This document shows, one piece after another, positions 1 to 11,569 of a DNA stretch of 64,000 nucleotides. Source of the stretch: Zoroaster sp. YZ-2022 (taxonomy: Eukaryota > Echinodermata > Asteroidea > Forcipulatida > Zoroasteridae); NCBI GenBank assembly GCA_029582265.1, contig CM055819.1:13069087-13133086 (forward strand), given 5' to 3'. The notes beneath the pieces were generated by a model. That model searched no databases, was not told the DNA's origin, and saw only the letters and a list, made by a program, of their open reading frames with translations. Position 1 is the stretch's first letter. The number at the start of each line of letters is the position of its first letter. The position numbers and the translations under genes are program-made.

Positions 1-24
1 ACAACCTTGTGATTGTGAGTGTTA

Positions 25-373
25 ATAATAATAATAATAATGTGTGGACTTATATAGCGCACGTATCCACCAACTGAGTGGTGCTCAAGGTGCATTATAT
101 TATTACCCCTGCTCATAAGGCTCATAAATAATTCCTGAAACCATCTCAGCTCCCTGGGGAGTACACAGCTCAATTGCTGCCATTACAGCGCATATAGGGC
201 TAATCAACCAACTCTGCCCTCACAGGTACCCATTTAACCCCTGGGTGGAGAGAAGCAATTATGGTTAAGTGTCTTGCTCAAGGACACAAGTGTCATGGCC
301 GGGATTCGAACCCACATTCTGCTGCTAACACCAGAACTTGAGTCCGGTAAGCTAGACCACTCAGCCACGACAC
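25..373 (-). mobile_element. tRNA-derived SINE, copy 1
   Basis: Read on the minus strand this starts with a tRNA(Leu)-like head: an A-box-like TGGCTGAGTGG and a B-box GGTTCGAATCC. A roughly 270-bp body follows, ending in an (ATT)n tail, which appears as (AAT)n at 25-40 on the plus strand. Near-identical copies lie at 26001-26356 and 53527-53885, so it is a mobile family and not a tRNA gene. It appears to interrupt older tRNA-like sequence: bases 1-20 and 426-446 are similar to each other (ACAACCTTGTGATTGTGAGT at 1-20). Confidence 0.85.
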
Positions 374-450
374 TCTTTGTGAGGCAAACCAACTGCCTCT
401 AGTGGTCAGCTGAAGACTTGAACCCACAACCTAAGGATTGTGAGTCCTGC
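374..450 (-). repeat. tRNA-like repeat fragment flanking SINE copy 1
   Basis: The segment contains a B-box-like GGGTTCAAGTC on the minus strand, and a block at 426-446 similar to window positions 1-20. It looks like an older tRNA-derived repeat into which the SINE inserted. It is too degenerate to fold as a functional tRNA. Confidence 0.4.
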
Positions 451-507
451 AATCTAACCCCTCTGTGAAGTGTTTCTGTTCAACAGGTTTTGTTGTTTTT
501 ATGACAG

Positions 508-1587
508 ATCTTGAGGCAATTGGAGAGAACACACCAAGAAGCAACCATTGCAAATTCCACAAATCTCCAACATGACTACCCAATAAGTACAATAACAGAT
601 CCTATCATCGATATACCACAAACAGTCATCTCTAGTAACCACCAAACTAAGGACTTAGACATACAGGAGTCACTGGTAGTGACATCACCTGTAGACAGGA
701 TTGTGCTAACCACTTCATTGGAGAAAACCCTTGATGGTCGAAACACTTCCTCACGGAAAACTAAATCACTTTTCTCTGGCATGGAAATAGGGTCTCCGTT
801 GACGCAGACAACTAATTCAGAATCACAGTTTGTTCAAACGGATGAGTCAGTTCATCACGAATCTCACGGTGGTAACATCAGCAAGAGTGAACACGTCAGT
901 AGTGGACATGCACAGCTACTAGATGAGTTATTGGACCTCTCATCGACAGACCAGCCAACCCTGGTGCCAAACATGGAGAGAAACACGCAAAGGAATCTGG
1001 AGGTAGATCCCCTCCCTTTAGGTGATGCATATCATTCACTTCTTCAGTTTAACACTACAACCAATGATAGCCGGATGAGTCAGCATGGAAATGAGTCTGG
1101 TGCTGCTGTAGAGCGTTCTGAAAATGGCAACACAACTGGCAGAGGAACCAGACTACTTGCAAGTAATGAAAGCACTAACACAATGGAACTAGTTGATACC
1201 ACTCCCAAAAAGCAAGATTCCATTATGTCTCGGCAAGCCAACCTGGACGATCTGCTGGCAGATACGGGCATTACCATAAACACTGGAAACATTGGCAAAA
1301 CCTGCACTAGTAAGTTTACAGCATCACCGTCTCCGAGATCAGAAAACATCCAACCCACGCAGTCTAGGAAACCAGTTGTAGACGCCGATCAGATTTCCAG
1401 ACTGTACCCTCAGCTGACTGGGGTTAGTCTAAGTGGATCGACTGCCGTTCCTCTGAAGCTTGGCGAGAGACCCCCAGATGGGAATTTTGCTTTCATAGTT
1501 ACCAAGGACGGTGGAGGGAAGGAGAACTCAAAGAGAGTTGGGAGTTTTGATTTTGTGAAGGACGCAATGATGAACAGCAAGAAATGA
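508..1587 (+). CDS. terminal exon of an unrecognised protein (C-terminal ~359 aa)
   Basis: A plus-strand exon begins after a good 3' splice site (pyrimidine-rich TTTTGTTGTTTTTATGACAG ending at 507) and is open to TGA-free stop at 1585-1587. There is no convincing start codon inside, and earlier exons lie upstream of the window. The peptide is polar, rich in Ser, Thr, Asn and Gln, and largely disordered. It has acidic leucine clusters (AQLLDELLDLSS, then NLDDLLADTG) of the kind used as clathrin/adaptor-binding or nuclear-export motifs. It closes with a more ordered tail containing FAFIVTKDGGGKE and GSFDFVKDAMMNSKK. I do not recognise the family. A vesicle-trafficking accessory protein is possible but unproven. 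Exon status is well supported by length, the acceptor, and the AT-rich 3' UTR that follows. Confidence 0.75.
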   Translation: MLRQLERTHQEATIANSTNLQHDYPISTITDPIIDIPQTVISSNHQTKDLDIQESLVVTSPVDRIVLTTSLEKTLDGRNTSSRKTKSLFSGMEIGSPLTQTTNSESQFVQTDESVHHESHGGNISKSEHVSSGHAQLLDELLDLSSTDQPTLVPNMERNTQRNLEVDPLPLGDAYHSLLQFNTTTNDSRMSQHGNESGAAVERSENGNTTGRGTRLLASNESTNTMELVDTTPKKQDSIMSRQANLDDLLADTGITINTGNIGKTCTSKFTASPSPRSENIQPTQSRKPVVDADQISRLYPQLTGVSLSGSTAVPLKLGERPPDGNFAFIVTKDGGGKENSKRVGSFDFVKDAMMNSKK

Positions 1588-2890
1588 CGGCCTATTCTTT
1601 TTGAAAAGCAGAATCTTGCCAGTGTTACTTATATTGGAAAACAAATTGCAATTTATTTATTTTTATTTGTTATATTGGACACCAAAAAGAGACCAACAAA
1701 TTGTTACATTTTCAGACTGAATTTGAAGACATGTTGATGTTTCTGCTTGTTACAATTATTATTCCAACATTACAAATCCAGTGGAAGAGTAAATTAGGCC
1801 CCTTGAAGAATACTGATATAAAAAGTGATTCATGAAATTTGAATTTTTCTATAACCAAGCAATAGGTGTACATTTTGTCAATTTAAAATGAGGTTATAAC
1901 ATTTTCAGTTATGTTATGGTTATACACCAGTACAGCGTGTAAATCAAACGGCATAGATTGACCAATAAAGTTACACTCTACTTGACAACTGTTATGGTGG
2001 GTCAAGCTTGTGGGCAAACAAAATCATACTAGCCAGTTTATCACGAAACCTTTCCTCCATTATCTTGTTCATCGGACACTTTGTATCCAATCATTTTGTT
2101 ATTTCATTACTATCACCAGTCTGGAAACATTAAGAATGCACGTTGACCTTAACTGCATAGCAAGTTAGTGGTGAGCCAAGATGTTTTGTAAATGTGTCCG
2201 ATTACTCTATACCAACTTACGTGAGCGGTCCAATTGAGCAATAGTTAAACTATTGAAAGATGATTCAACAGTCGAATGCACCCAGCCAAACACGTCCCTC
2301 CTGGTTCAGACAAAAGGGATTACTGTCTATTGTGTAGTGAAGGATTAATAGTGGCAGTGCTGTTGAAGTTCCAGACTACAGTAGCTGTTTTGTAGGCATG
2401 AGGACTGTCAGTTATTACTTATTTTGTCTGCTTCCAGAAGCTGTTCCACAAAGAACTATATGAATACATAGTTTGGGTCAATGGGCCCTAATGGGACTGC
2501 TGACCTCACTGTGTGAATTGGGAATAGATTTACCCTAATTTTTTCGTGCAAGGCTGTTTTTCACGTGGACAGGGACTATTGCCTGGACTGGTGTATTATA
2601 ATTATTGGGGCTCCAACCATTCGGCCCATTGGTAGAAGAATCTATATTTATAACAATGAAGAGATATTTATAGAAACCAATATGTGAATATTTTTATATT
2701 TTTGCACCATTGAAGAGAAAATAGTTAGTATGCATTCCTATGTGGATGTTTGGTACCATATCAAGTTAGATTCAGTAATCAGTTTCTATGGATAAAGCTG
2801 TACATAAAAAGTATAAAACATTTGACATTTACCTGAATGAAAGACAAGAAACATTTCTTTCAATTCCAAATAAAATAATTTATTATGTTT
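1588..2890 (+). other. 3' UTR of the preceding gene, with polyadenylation signal
   Basis: AT-rich non-coding sequence follows the stop codon. An AATAAA hexamer at 2869-2874, followed by T-rich DNA, is the best cleavage/polyadenylation candidate, giving a UTR of about 1.3 kb. No other ORF or structure is evident. Confidence 0.5.
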
Positions 2891-5800
2891 TTTAATGTTA
2901 TTGATAAAACAATCTTCAACACGTATGGGTTTTGCAATCCATTCAAGGGGATACTTGGTGTACACTTTAAGTAGTCAAAGCTCAATGTTCTTCATTGGAT
3001 TTGATGTTTGTGTCTTTAAAAACGAGGTGTAGGCATACACCCTAAGCTTGGAGAAGGTTTATGGAATAAATTTAATTAATAACATGACAACTTGAACTGA
3101 TTCTATTATTCACTTTCTATAGAGGGTCCATCTGAGGGTGAATGCAAGTTACAAATCATGAAAAACACAAGTGTCCATACTTTCAAAATACTGCAATTCA
3201 TGGACATATGGTCACATAAGAATCTCATATCTACCCTTTGTTATGTAAATAATGGTCTGGTCTGGCAGTAACATTTCAAAACCTGCTGTTCCTACATGTT
3301 CAGCACAACCTGTTCTTACAATTCAAGTGTTTTTATTACCCTTTTTAAAACAGGTCCATTTAACAAAATAATAACTTCTGATCAAAACGTCTAGACTCAT
3401 TTGAATTCCTTAGTCTGAAGATGACGTAGGGGGCCACATATCACTGCATATCATCCACACACTGCATAGAGGTTACCAGTCTGATGATTACCAGTGTTGT
3501 TTCCTGATGCGATGGTGTTCTGTTACAAAAAGTACAACAAAAAAACAGTAATTTGCAATTAAGTTTTAAACTTCTTTTCGAATCAACAACATATCAAGTA
3601 CAGTGGTGTGATTTTACAAAAGTAAAAAATCCTGAAAAATGGGTAGCAGGCCTGGGTTTCCCTTTGGTCTAGAGGACAAATCCTCCAGGATGCCACAAAA
3701 AGAAACTAGAGGTTTGGACACAAAACGGGCTACTTCTCTTCTTTCAAGAATACTTTGCAGCAAAGGGAGATTTGTAAAAAATTCTCAGAAAACACAGGCC
3801 TGCAAGTTTTAACAGCAATAATGTGTGGCGTGCCTTTGAGTGCATGTGTGCATGTACACACAGCGTGCATACATTAACTAATGAGTGACCTTAAGATTGT
3901 GATATCAATGTTGTCCAGAGATGTAAATGAAGACAGAGAATTGTTAAGGATGAATTTCTTAGCTAGTGAATCAGTTCAGAGCTTGAAATACCTTTATTTT
4001 GAAGCTCAATTTGCATAATAGGATACCTGGGGGTCTGGAAAAAGTCAGAGACACAGTTGTGTGTGTGGTGTTTTTATTGGGGGGGGGGGGCCTCATCAAC
4101 TTGAAAATCCTAAAACATGTACTCACTCTCTCCCTTGTATCGCCATATGTAGCTCACTATAATACACATAGCTACAAACTGGCCCAATGGGGCTACACCT
4201 GTCTTCTTTACATTGACGTATTTGTTGAAATATCGGTCTCTGCCTGCAAGGAAGACAAACAAGTAATAGCCTTTTTGGCAATGCTATTCTCAACAAGATA
4301 ATGCAGAATTGACATGACAATTTCTATTGAATTAGGCCCTCAACACAGGGTATGAAATACCCACTGGACCGAGTCCAGTAATTTAAACAGCTGAACTGGT
4401 CCAGCTATCTAGTGGTTTTCCCTTACATTAACCCTCCTACACATGGAGGTCACTCCCAACCACTAAATTCTGTTCTTGAGCAGCCTGCTGTCCTTTCCAA
4501 GTAATCTTACAAAATCAACTGTGTGCCACTGTAAATGTTTGAACATATTAGTATGGCCTGCAATGTATCAATGGGAGACCACTTTACCCTGCAATCTCAG
4601 TAGTGTGACAGTGCACAGAAGGGTAACCATAGGAGGCCACTGAATGGGTTGTAGGAGGGTTAAACAGTAGAGACACTCAGGTGTGTGATTTGACAAAGGT
4701 AAAAATCCTGAAAAATGTTTAGGCCAAACAAAAAAAAAGACTCCATTTTCTGGTCATCAGTCGGCTACAAAATCAGTGTGGTGTGCTTTTTTAATTTTTT
4801 TTTGCTATCTTTTTTTTTTTGCCAAAAGGAAAATATGTGATACATTGTGTATGCGGGGACCACATTTCCCATATACAAAGTATGGTGGCTAAGAGAAGCC
4901 TAACAAATCGGGCAAACATTCATACTCCTATTATGTGAAAAAGTCATTTAAAGCGCAGCACGGCAAAATTCCAATCAATCCGGTAATTTTAGCTGCAACT
5001 GGACATTGTTTCATAGCAAAAAAAATTGTTAAATGGCAACGCACACAAAAACCAGAAACTCTTTTTTTTTTGCCTTAGTGGCCCTAGGTCTCCCTTTGCT
5101 CTAGAGGACAAATGCCCCCTCCCCCGAAGGTCCTGGATGTTTAGTTTTGGAGGATTTACAGACTCTCCATATCCCAAGAAACGAGAGGTTTGGACACAAT
5201 GCAGGCTACTTCTTTCTTTTCTTGGTTGCTACTTCTCTTCTTTCAAGAAAGAAGAGAAGATAGCAAAGGGAGATTTGTAAATCAGGAAAAATCCTGAGAA
5301 ATGACGGGCCTGGTGTTTCACTTATTTTGGCATTGATACTGTACAAATATTTCCTAGCCTAGTAAAATTCTCGAGTTACTAGCCTGTTAGTAGATGTTTC
5401 CCTGAAATTGGAGCCCTGCAATATCGGTTGTTGTCCCCATCCATCCCATCCCATACTGCCCTAGGTCTGACCTAAAGATTTGGTCAAATCCAAGGTTTAT
5501 GTCAAACTATATCAGGTCAAATGCTGTGTACTTTAAAAGGGACCATTGCTTTCAATGTTGTCAGTAAAATTACTGTAATTGGTTCTTGAGCCCATTCACA
5601 ATTTACTAAGTGCCCAATAAATTTTAACTTTATTTGAAGCCAAAATGACCATGCCCTAAAAAGTAACAAATTCCAAATCTGTTGATCCCTAGTTCATGCC
5701 ACCCCATGCTGAGGACACAATTCTACGGACTACACAGTGTCGCACTGGCGGTATATAATTATCTGAAATTACCTCTGACAATGGCACATCCAATTCCAGA

Positions 5801-6012
5801 AGGCGTGAAGTTACAGGTGGACAACCATCGGCCCAGATTCCCCAACTTCACTTCACCGAGTCTCAGCTCTGCAACTGTAAGAAAAAATACATTTAAGACA
5901 AATCAGAAGTAGGAGTTTTTAATCAATGGAATGATATTTTAATTACTATTCTTATTTAACAACACTATTCTTTGCTACATTGTTACCAAGAGGTCTTGCA
6001 GTTTACTGCCCT
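2891..6012. other. intergenic DNA with a dispersed repeat pair
   Basis: No gene is seen. Two diverged direct copies of one repeat occupy about 3600-3790 and 4680-5312. They share CTCTAGAGGACAAAT, GAGGTTTGGACACAA, a CTTCTCTTCTTTCAAGAA block and AAATCCTGAAAAATG ends. The second copy is larger and seems split by extra sequence. A poly-G tract (4080-4090) interrupts the stretch. Short reading frames here lack splice or compositional support. Confidence 0.5.
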
Positions 6013-6343
6013 ACATGTACAAAAAAAAGGAGCGATTTTTCTTTATTTTCAACTTTTGATCTGCTAATTATTACAACCTAAAACTTGGTGATTAGGTAAC
6101 CTTGCCCAAGCAGACACTTTTGGCATAAAATCTGTTAATTCTGGGATATCTCATTTTCATGTAATTTTCAAAAACATTTTTGAAATAAAAAAAAATAACA
6201 TTACAATTTCACCAAAATTACTGGTCTCACAATAGTAAACTTCATGCCAAAAGTGTCTGCTTGGGCAAGCTTACCTAATCACAAAATTTTACATTGTAAC
6301 AATTAGCAGACCAAAAGTTGAAAAATCACTCAATTTTTGTACA
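6013..6343. mobile_element. foldback element with ~115-bp inverted arms
   Basis: The left arm (about 6016-6130) and right arm (about 6238-6343) are inverted copies. CCAAGCAGACACTTTTGGCAT on one side pairs with ATGCCAAAAGTGTCTGCTTGG on the other, and both arms end in a TACATGTACAAAAA-type block. About 105 bp of AT-rich spacer separates them. There is no coding capacity, which suggests a nonautonomous DNA transposon (MITE/foldback). Confidence 0.7.
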
Positions 6344-6496
6344 TGTGGCGCTAGGGCCAAGGGTACAGAGGGAGTCCAGTGTATTGTAACTTCATAGGCC
6401 TTATGTTAAACCATAATCCCAATTTCTACAGCAAAAAGTAATAATTAAGGTTTGTAAGGTTAGTAACGTTTAACGTTATCCTTGTCCGTTAACATA

Positions 6497-8067
6497 TCCT
6501 CAATTTACCCTAAATGACGCACCTAAGGATATATCATCAACTGGACAGTAACTTAAAAATGAAATTAGCAGTTTGGTATTTCAGTTGGTTTCAGTGAAGG
6601 ATTCTCTTGTAAAATGCGGAATTTCAATGCATGATCATACGCGTGGACGTCTTGAGCACCATTTTTTGATATGTACAGAATTGTGGTCATAAAAAAATTG
6701 ATGTTGGTATAATGACTCACCCACAAACTGTTAAAAAAACTGTTTCATGGGGGCACAGAAAATGTACCCAAGAAGAGAAACAGTTGAATTATGTTTCATC
6801 TTATTCCAGATGGCTTGTAAAACTGTTTTTAATCTTGAAAATAAAAATATTGTTTTAGATTTTTTAAATAAAATGGTATAATTTGGAGAAGCTCTCAAAA
6901 CGTTTAATCAACATTCTTGAAAGACCAATAAAATGGAAGACCTGGTTAAAATTTTTGCAAAAACTACTTTAAAACTTTGAAATGTGTAAAAATTCTGTTA
7001 ACATTTTGTCAAATAAAAGATTTCTTTTCATAACCATGATGTTTCATTTTCTCAATAATTTTCCACTACTGACGAAGTAAACACCAACGAATTAAGTAGT
7101 CTTCGTTCGCTTCTTCTATAAAGAATGTGTCCATTTTGAGGATCATTATTTCTTTAAAAAATCATTGCAAATGCAAAGCATTCATATCTTTTGGTTTCCA
7201 CAGAAAACAGCTCGTTGACGGCATATAACAATAAAATCACAGATGTTCATGAAAAAAAAAATTTGAGATCATGTAAATCCCTTACTATAGATTAGGCCAT
7301 GAGAATGAAAGTCATAGATTTGCGTCCACCGCCCGCATGTCCCGAAAGCTACCGCCTAAATTTTTCATTTGCCAAAAAAATCATTATTTGCACAAAAAAG
7401 GTATTTCCACCAAACAAATTTAGTTCCAAATCATGCATCCACATCAGTAAAACGAAGTTTTTACCAAATTTCCACCAGTATGTGCGCTATAATAAAGACA
7501 TTAGCACATCTTCTCTTACAGTCTTAGTCCCACATACGTCGTTCACAAAAAAGGTTGCATCGCGCTAAAACTGTATGGTAAACTCCGTCCGATCCGCACC
7601 TGCACCGCCTTCACACGCACAACACGTTCGCTGTTGAGCCTAGTATGCCTGTGTGTGCAGCCTGCACGTATAATGATGCACGTACGTACACAGATTAGAA
7701 GAAACATCTTGTGATTGCGCTGTTATTAATGATCAATGGAAATAATGAATAATGAAAAAAAGCCTCATGTGTTTTCGAAATTTCCCGGACGCAAATCTAT
7801 GACTTTCATTCTCTTGGCCTTGGTGAAATCCCTTACTATTTGTATCTAGTAAAATCAGTGGTTAAACAACTTTGTCCACTTTCACAAGCACTAACTTTCC
7901 AGTAAATCGTACAATTTCACTATGATTTATGTTTTTGTAACAAGCACGACTTAGATAAGTTTATGCAACCAGTAATACGCCATAGTTTTGTAAGTTTTCC
8001 GAGAAATGCTAAGCCAAAGGTAAGTGCGTCATTTCACGAGTGCGGCGAATTACTTACATGGACGATA
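6497..8067 (+). repeat. dispersed segmental duplication, copy 1
   Basis: This matches 43891-44907 in the same orientation, from TCCTCAATTTACCC to GAATTAC[T/G]TACATGGACGATA. The two differ by scattered substitutions and small indels. Copy 1 is longer because a 537-bp element is inserted at 7289-7825. No ORF is conserved between the copies, so this looks like duplicated non-coding DNA or an old repeat. Confidence 0.85.
7289..7825. mobile_element. MITE-like element with 33-bp TIRs and 14-bp target duplication
   Basis: The TIRs at 7295-7327 and 7787-7819 match at 32 of 33 bases and start GGCCA[T/A]GAGAATGAAAG. The target duplication AAATCCCTTACTAT flanks the insertion at 7275-7288 and 7826-7839. 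The homologous segment at 43891-44907 has a single copy of this target and no insertion, which fixes the ends. Six bases outside each TIR (AGATTA, TTGGTG) do not pair. No transposase is encoded. The 89-codon frame at 7299-7568 inside it is not a gene. Confidence 0.85.
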
Positions 8068-9416
8068 CGGTTAGGCAAGTTAGAAAATTTAAATATTCAC
8101 AACTGGAGAGAAAAAAGGCTGAACTTAGTGACGTAACGTTAGGTCTTATTTTATAGCATATGTTAGGCCTACTGTGTGTGCCTGATGATTAGGTCTAGGA
8201 CCTATAATTATGTATACGATCTCCCTAAATTGTGATTTAAAAAGGTCAGGCTGCAGTGTAGAAATTTTTTATCATGTTTAACAAGTTCCCTGACGACACA
8301 ATGGTTTTATTATATAAAAGCGCACAACTTCATAAGGCAGCAGTCTAATTTCATGGTTCTTCAGAAACAAATTCTTGCCGTAGCATTTACGCCCGATTAA
8401 AAATAGTATAAAATGATATAAACATTCAGCATTACTCTTATACATATTTCATATATAAATAAACAATATGTGTTTTGATATTTAAATGCAAATCCAACCA
8501 AAAATGACTCGTAAATGGCTTGATTTGTGGTGGAAATTGTTAAAGATTATAAAAAGTTACCGGTCTTATCCGCCATGATGGAATCAGTAAGCAAGCAAAA
8601 GTAAGCGGATGAATATCAATTGTATTTATGTGCTAGATGAACCAAATAACATTCCTAACTGAAGATAATTTTATCTGATTTGATGTTTTTTGCAAAAATA
8701 CATTTTTTTATACAAGGTGTATAGGTCACTTTGTATTATTAAGTAATAACATAAGAACTACATTGTTCTTAATCAAGAACACTTAACTGTGATGAGGATG
8801 AACAGCGCCATCTATTGACTTCCCAAAAAATAAATATAGAATTATTTTTTCGCTCGCGCCAACCAGCATAACAGTACAAAGGCGTGGGGACAATTAAGCG
8901 AACCCCTGGCGACGCGGCGGCGGGTCGAGTTGCAATTTCTCTAGAGGGCGCTATTGTCACTTTCTACTTTTGCTACTTAAATGTTTTAAATAATTATGTT
9001 CAAGTTCGAAGTTTTTTCTATCTTGACTTCAGCAATTCAGCCGGAAGTAATTTTTGTTGATCCCATGCATCTGCGAGCGACAAAAGATCCAACCGTCCGT
9101 GCCGCATGACCATTTTGTAAGTTATATCTGAACGGGATATCTGTATGGTGGTTAATATTTTCTCAAGATCTCGAGCAATTTATTTTTCGAGTGAATAAAG
9201 ACAAATTGATCAGGGTAAGGTTCGAAGCTCCTCTCAATTATTGTTCATATTCGGTCAACATATTAAAGTTTACTCGAGTTCTGTCTTTTTAATTCATTAT
9301 CAGGGAGAGCGCGAACGCAGTCCCCACTATCAGAAATTATACTCCCGAGTTATTTTGGGGGGATCGCTCTACACTCGTTGGGCGAGAGTCTACAGTCTAC
9401 AATAAATCTACAAACG
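8068..9416. other. intergenic, promoter-like motifs but no assigned gene
   Basis: No ORF of substance is present. Short ATG-plus-donor arrangements occur, for example CCGCCATGATGG near 8570, and an ETS-type CCGGAAGT at about 9051 upstream of an ATG with a GTAAGT donor near 9118. They are too short to call exons. Confidence 0.3.
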
Positions 9417-9605
9417 CTGATTGGCTTAGAGTCTACAGTCTACAATAATGCCACCTCATTAGCATAAAATTTGTACAGCGGATCGAGTCTCGTTGCTTCC
9501 CACGGTTTTTCGACTACGCTCAGATCGCTCAGAGCGAACATAATCAAGTTACGTTTTCATCAGTGTTAAAGCTCCCAATATTGTTCCTGATCTGGTGTCT
9601 GAAAG
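9417..9605 (+). promoter_or_regulatory. candidate promoter and non-coding first exon
   Basis: An inverted CCAAT box (GATTGGCT, about 9419) and a TATA-like CATAAAATT (about 9461) lie at suitable spacing upstream of a G+C-richer stretch. That stretch ends in a strong 5' splice site, GAAAG|GTAAGAAC, at about 9606. No coding frame is visible, so it would be a 5' UTR exon. It could belong to NLR gene A, about 10.5 kb downstream, but nothing in sequence proves the link. Confidence 0.35.
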
Positions 9606-9897
9606 GTAAGAACATAACATAGATTGTGTGATAAATTCCATGAGAATAATGTACGTCTTGTCACTAAATATTTGAGTGCAAAATCAGCGTAAATCAGTGT
9701 AAGAAATCTTACTCGTTAGTTAAAGGTATTGCACACATTTAAATGGCACACAGTACGTTGTGTGGAAAACACCGCCTGTGTGCATATTTATATTGTGTAG
9801 GCCTACAAAAAAGTACAATGTACATGTGCAAAAAGCTGTTGTTTATTGTCTTATTTTCTACAAAAACCTCCTCCAACTGAGGATTTGAATAAAATGT

Positions 9898-10122
9898 ATA
9901 ATAATCAACATTAAAAGCCAATTATTTTCATTCAGCTTGTACCCTGGCAGACTTTAAATTGCCAACCAACACAGGTTTGTAGAATGTGCCAATAATTTTT
10001 TGTTCATCAATGACCTAAGAAGAGCTAAGACGGATCATGTGTTCAACATTTTAAATGTACCCATTTGCACCGTCATTAAAATGTTGAGGAAAAAAAATGA
10101 GAAATTTGACAAATTTTAACAC
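9898..10122 (+). repeat. dispersed repeat shared with 60380-60602
   Basis: About 225 bp, from AATAATCAACATTAAAAGCC to AAATTTTAACACA, recur almost unchanged at 60380-60602. No TIR or tail is obvious. The rest, to about 11200, is AT-rich DNA without a recognisable gene. Confidence 0.8.
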
Positions 10123-11214
10123 ACTAATTAACATAGCTGCCAACTGTTAGTATTTTACCAAAAAAATTGTAACTATTACGATTTTATAAATGTTTTACGA
10201 AAATACGATTTATCCATATTATATATTATGAATTTCATTTTTTTTTTGGCCTAAAAACTAAGAAAACAGTACATGTCTGTAATACTAAACTGACAATAAT
10301 GTCACGTTCCAATCATGGAATCAAAGTTGTGTACTGGTGGTGGTGGGGGAGACAAACTTTTGGGGGACGTAAAGGAATGTGCATAATAATTTATTCTCAG
10401 TGTTGAACCAGGTTTGATTTAAAATCCCACCATACAAGGTTGAAATATTGATTGTGTTTTCAGTCTCATGTTGGTTTTCGCTAAGAAGGCTTTGAAGAGG
10501 TTACAATAAACAACAGTATTTATTGAAGTGTTTTCCAATACCACCAAGGGCGATCTAGAACCCACAATTCTTTGGAGGCCAAATGTTGGATATGAATATG
10601 TGTGGTCTTGCAAGAAAAACGGTAGCCTAGCTACACCTCAGTAGTCAGAATAGGCTATAACATATTAAGAAATATTCATGGCCTATCAAAAAGTGCATGT
10701 GTGTATGTGTGGGGGACATTTGATATTCTGTCCCCCACTCTAAAAAGTGGAGGGTATCACATCCCCCGACCCACCCGTCGACGCCCATGATTAGAACGGT
10801 CTAGTATAGATGTTTACAAAGTTACTTGCTTACATGATATTGCCTAAAACAACATCTATTTACCTCAAAACTGCAATTATTTTGTACATTTTAACATTCT
10901 AGAAAAACAAATACTACAAAAGGAAAAAGCAAAGACAAACACGTGACCACAAGAAGCGAGGTAAATGAATAATTATTTTGCACACGAGCTTATTGATTAA
11001 AAATAAACACAAGATCGTGTGACTCGAATGAATGATTGTGTACCAGCGTTATTGGATACCAGTGGGAGGGGAGGGGCTTTCTGCAGCATTCCACGAATCA
11101 TGCTGCACATCATGACATCACTAATACGAAAATAGTTAGTTCCTAGACGCCAGTCTTAGCTGACAAGTAGCACAGCAGCCTAGAGCCAGACTATAGGCGT
11201 ATTATTTAAGTAGG

Positions 11215-11394
11215 TCTGCGCGCGCGAGGGCCTAGCCTAGGGCCGGCCAGGAGGCCCATTTCAGTTCCACGGTACAGTCGACAACGTCCGGGTCGGGTTA
11301 ATTCTCACCGAAGTAGTGCCGCTATTTCATTAATAGCGTACGAGGAACTTCATCTTAACTCCAGAGGACTGCAGGGAGTCTAGCAACGAGTGGT
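11215..11394 (+). promoter_or_regulatory. CpG-rich segment ending in a donor site (possible 5' UTR exon)
   Basis: A local CpG-rich block (GCGCGCGCGAGGGCC, GGGCCGGCC, GTCCGGGTCGGG) is unlike the AT-rich surroundings. It runs into AACGAGTG|GTGAGTAT, a plausible 5' splice site near 11393. No ORF is present. It may be a promoter with a non-coding first exon. The associated gene is unknown. Confidence 0.3.
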
Positions 11395-11463
11395 GAGTAT
11401 AGTTGTGGGGTATCCTTATAAAAGTTTCAGTGTCGTCACACAGTGAAACCTCTGCAATCTCTT

Positions 11464-11569
11464 AAAGTTTTAGATTGAAATTCACTCTAACCGATTGAAA
11501 CTAATGACACATTGTTCATAATTTGTCACTAGTTTCAATCGGTTAGAGTGAATTTCAATTTAAAACTTT
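11464..11569. repeat. near-perfect 46-bp inverted repeat (hairpin)
   Basis: The arms at 11464-11509 and 11524-11569 are complementary with two mismatches in 46 bases and enclose a 14-nt loop. Transcription from either strand would give a long perfect stem, longer than a usual miRNA precursor. It could be a young foldback transposon, or an inverted duplication able to seed small RNAs. Flanking CAGTGT and CACACTG-rich sequence may be the outer part of the same element. Confidence 0.85.
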
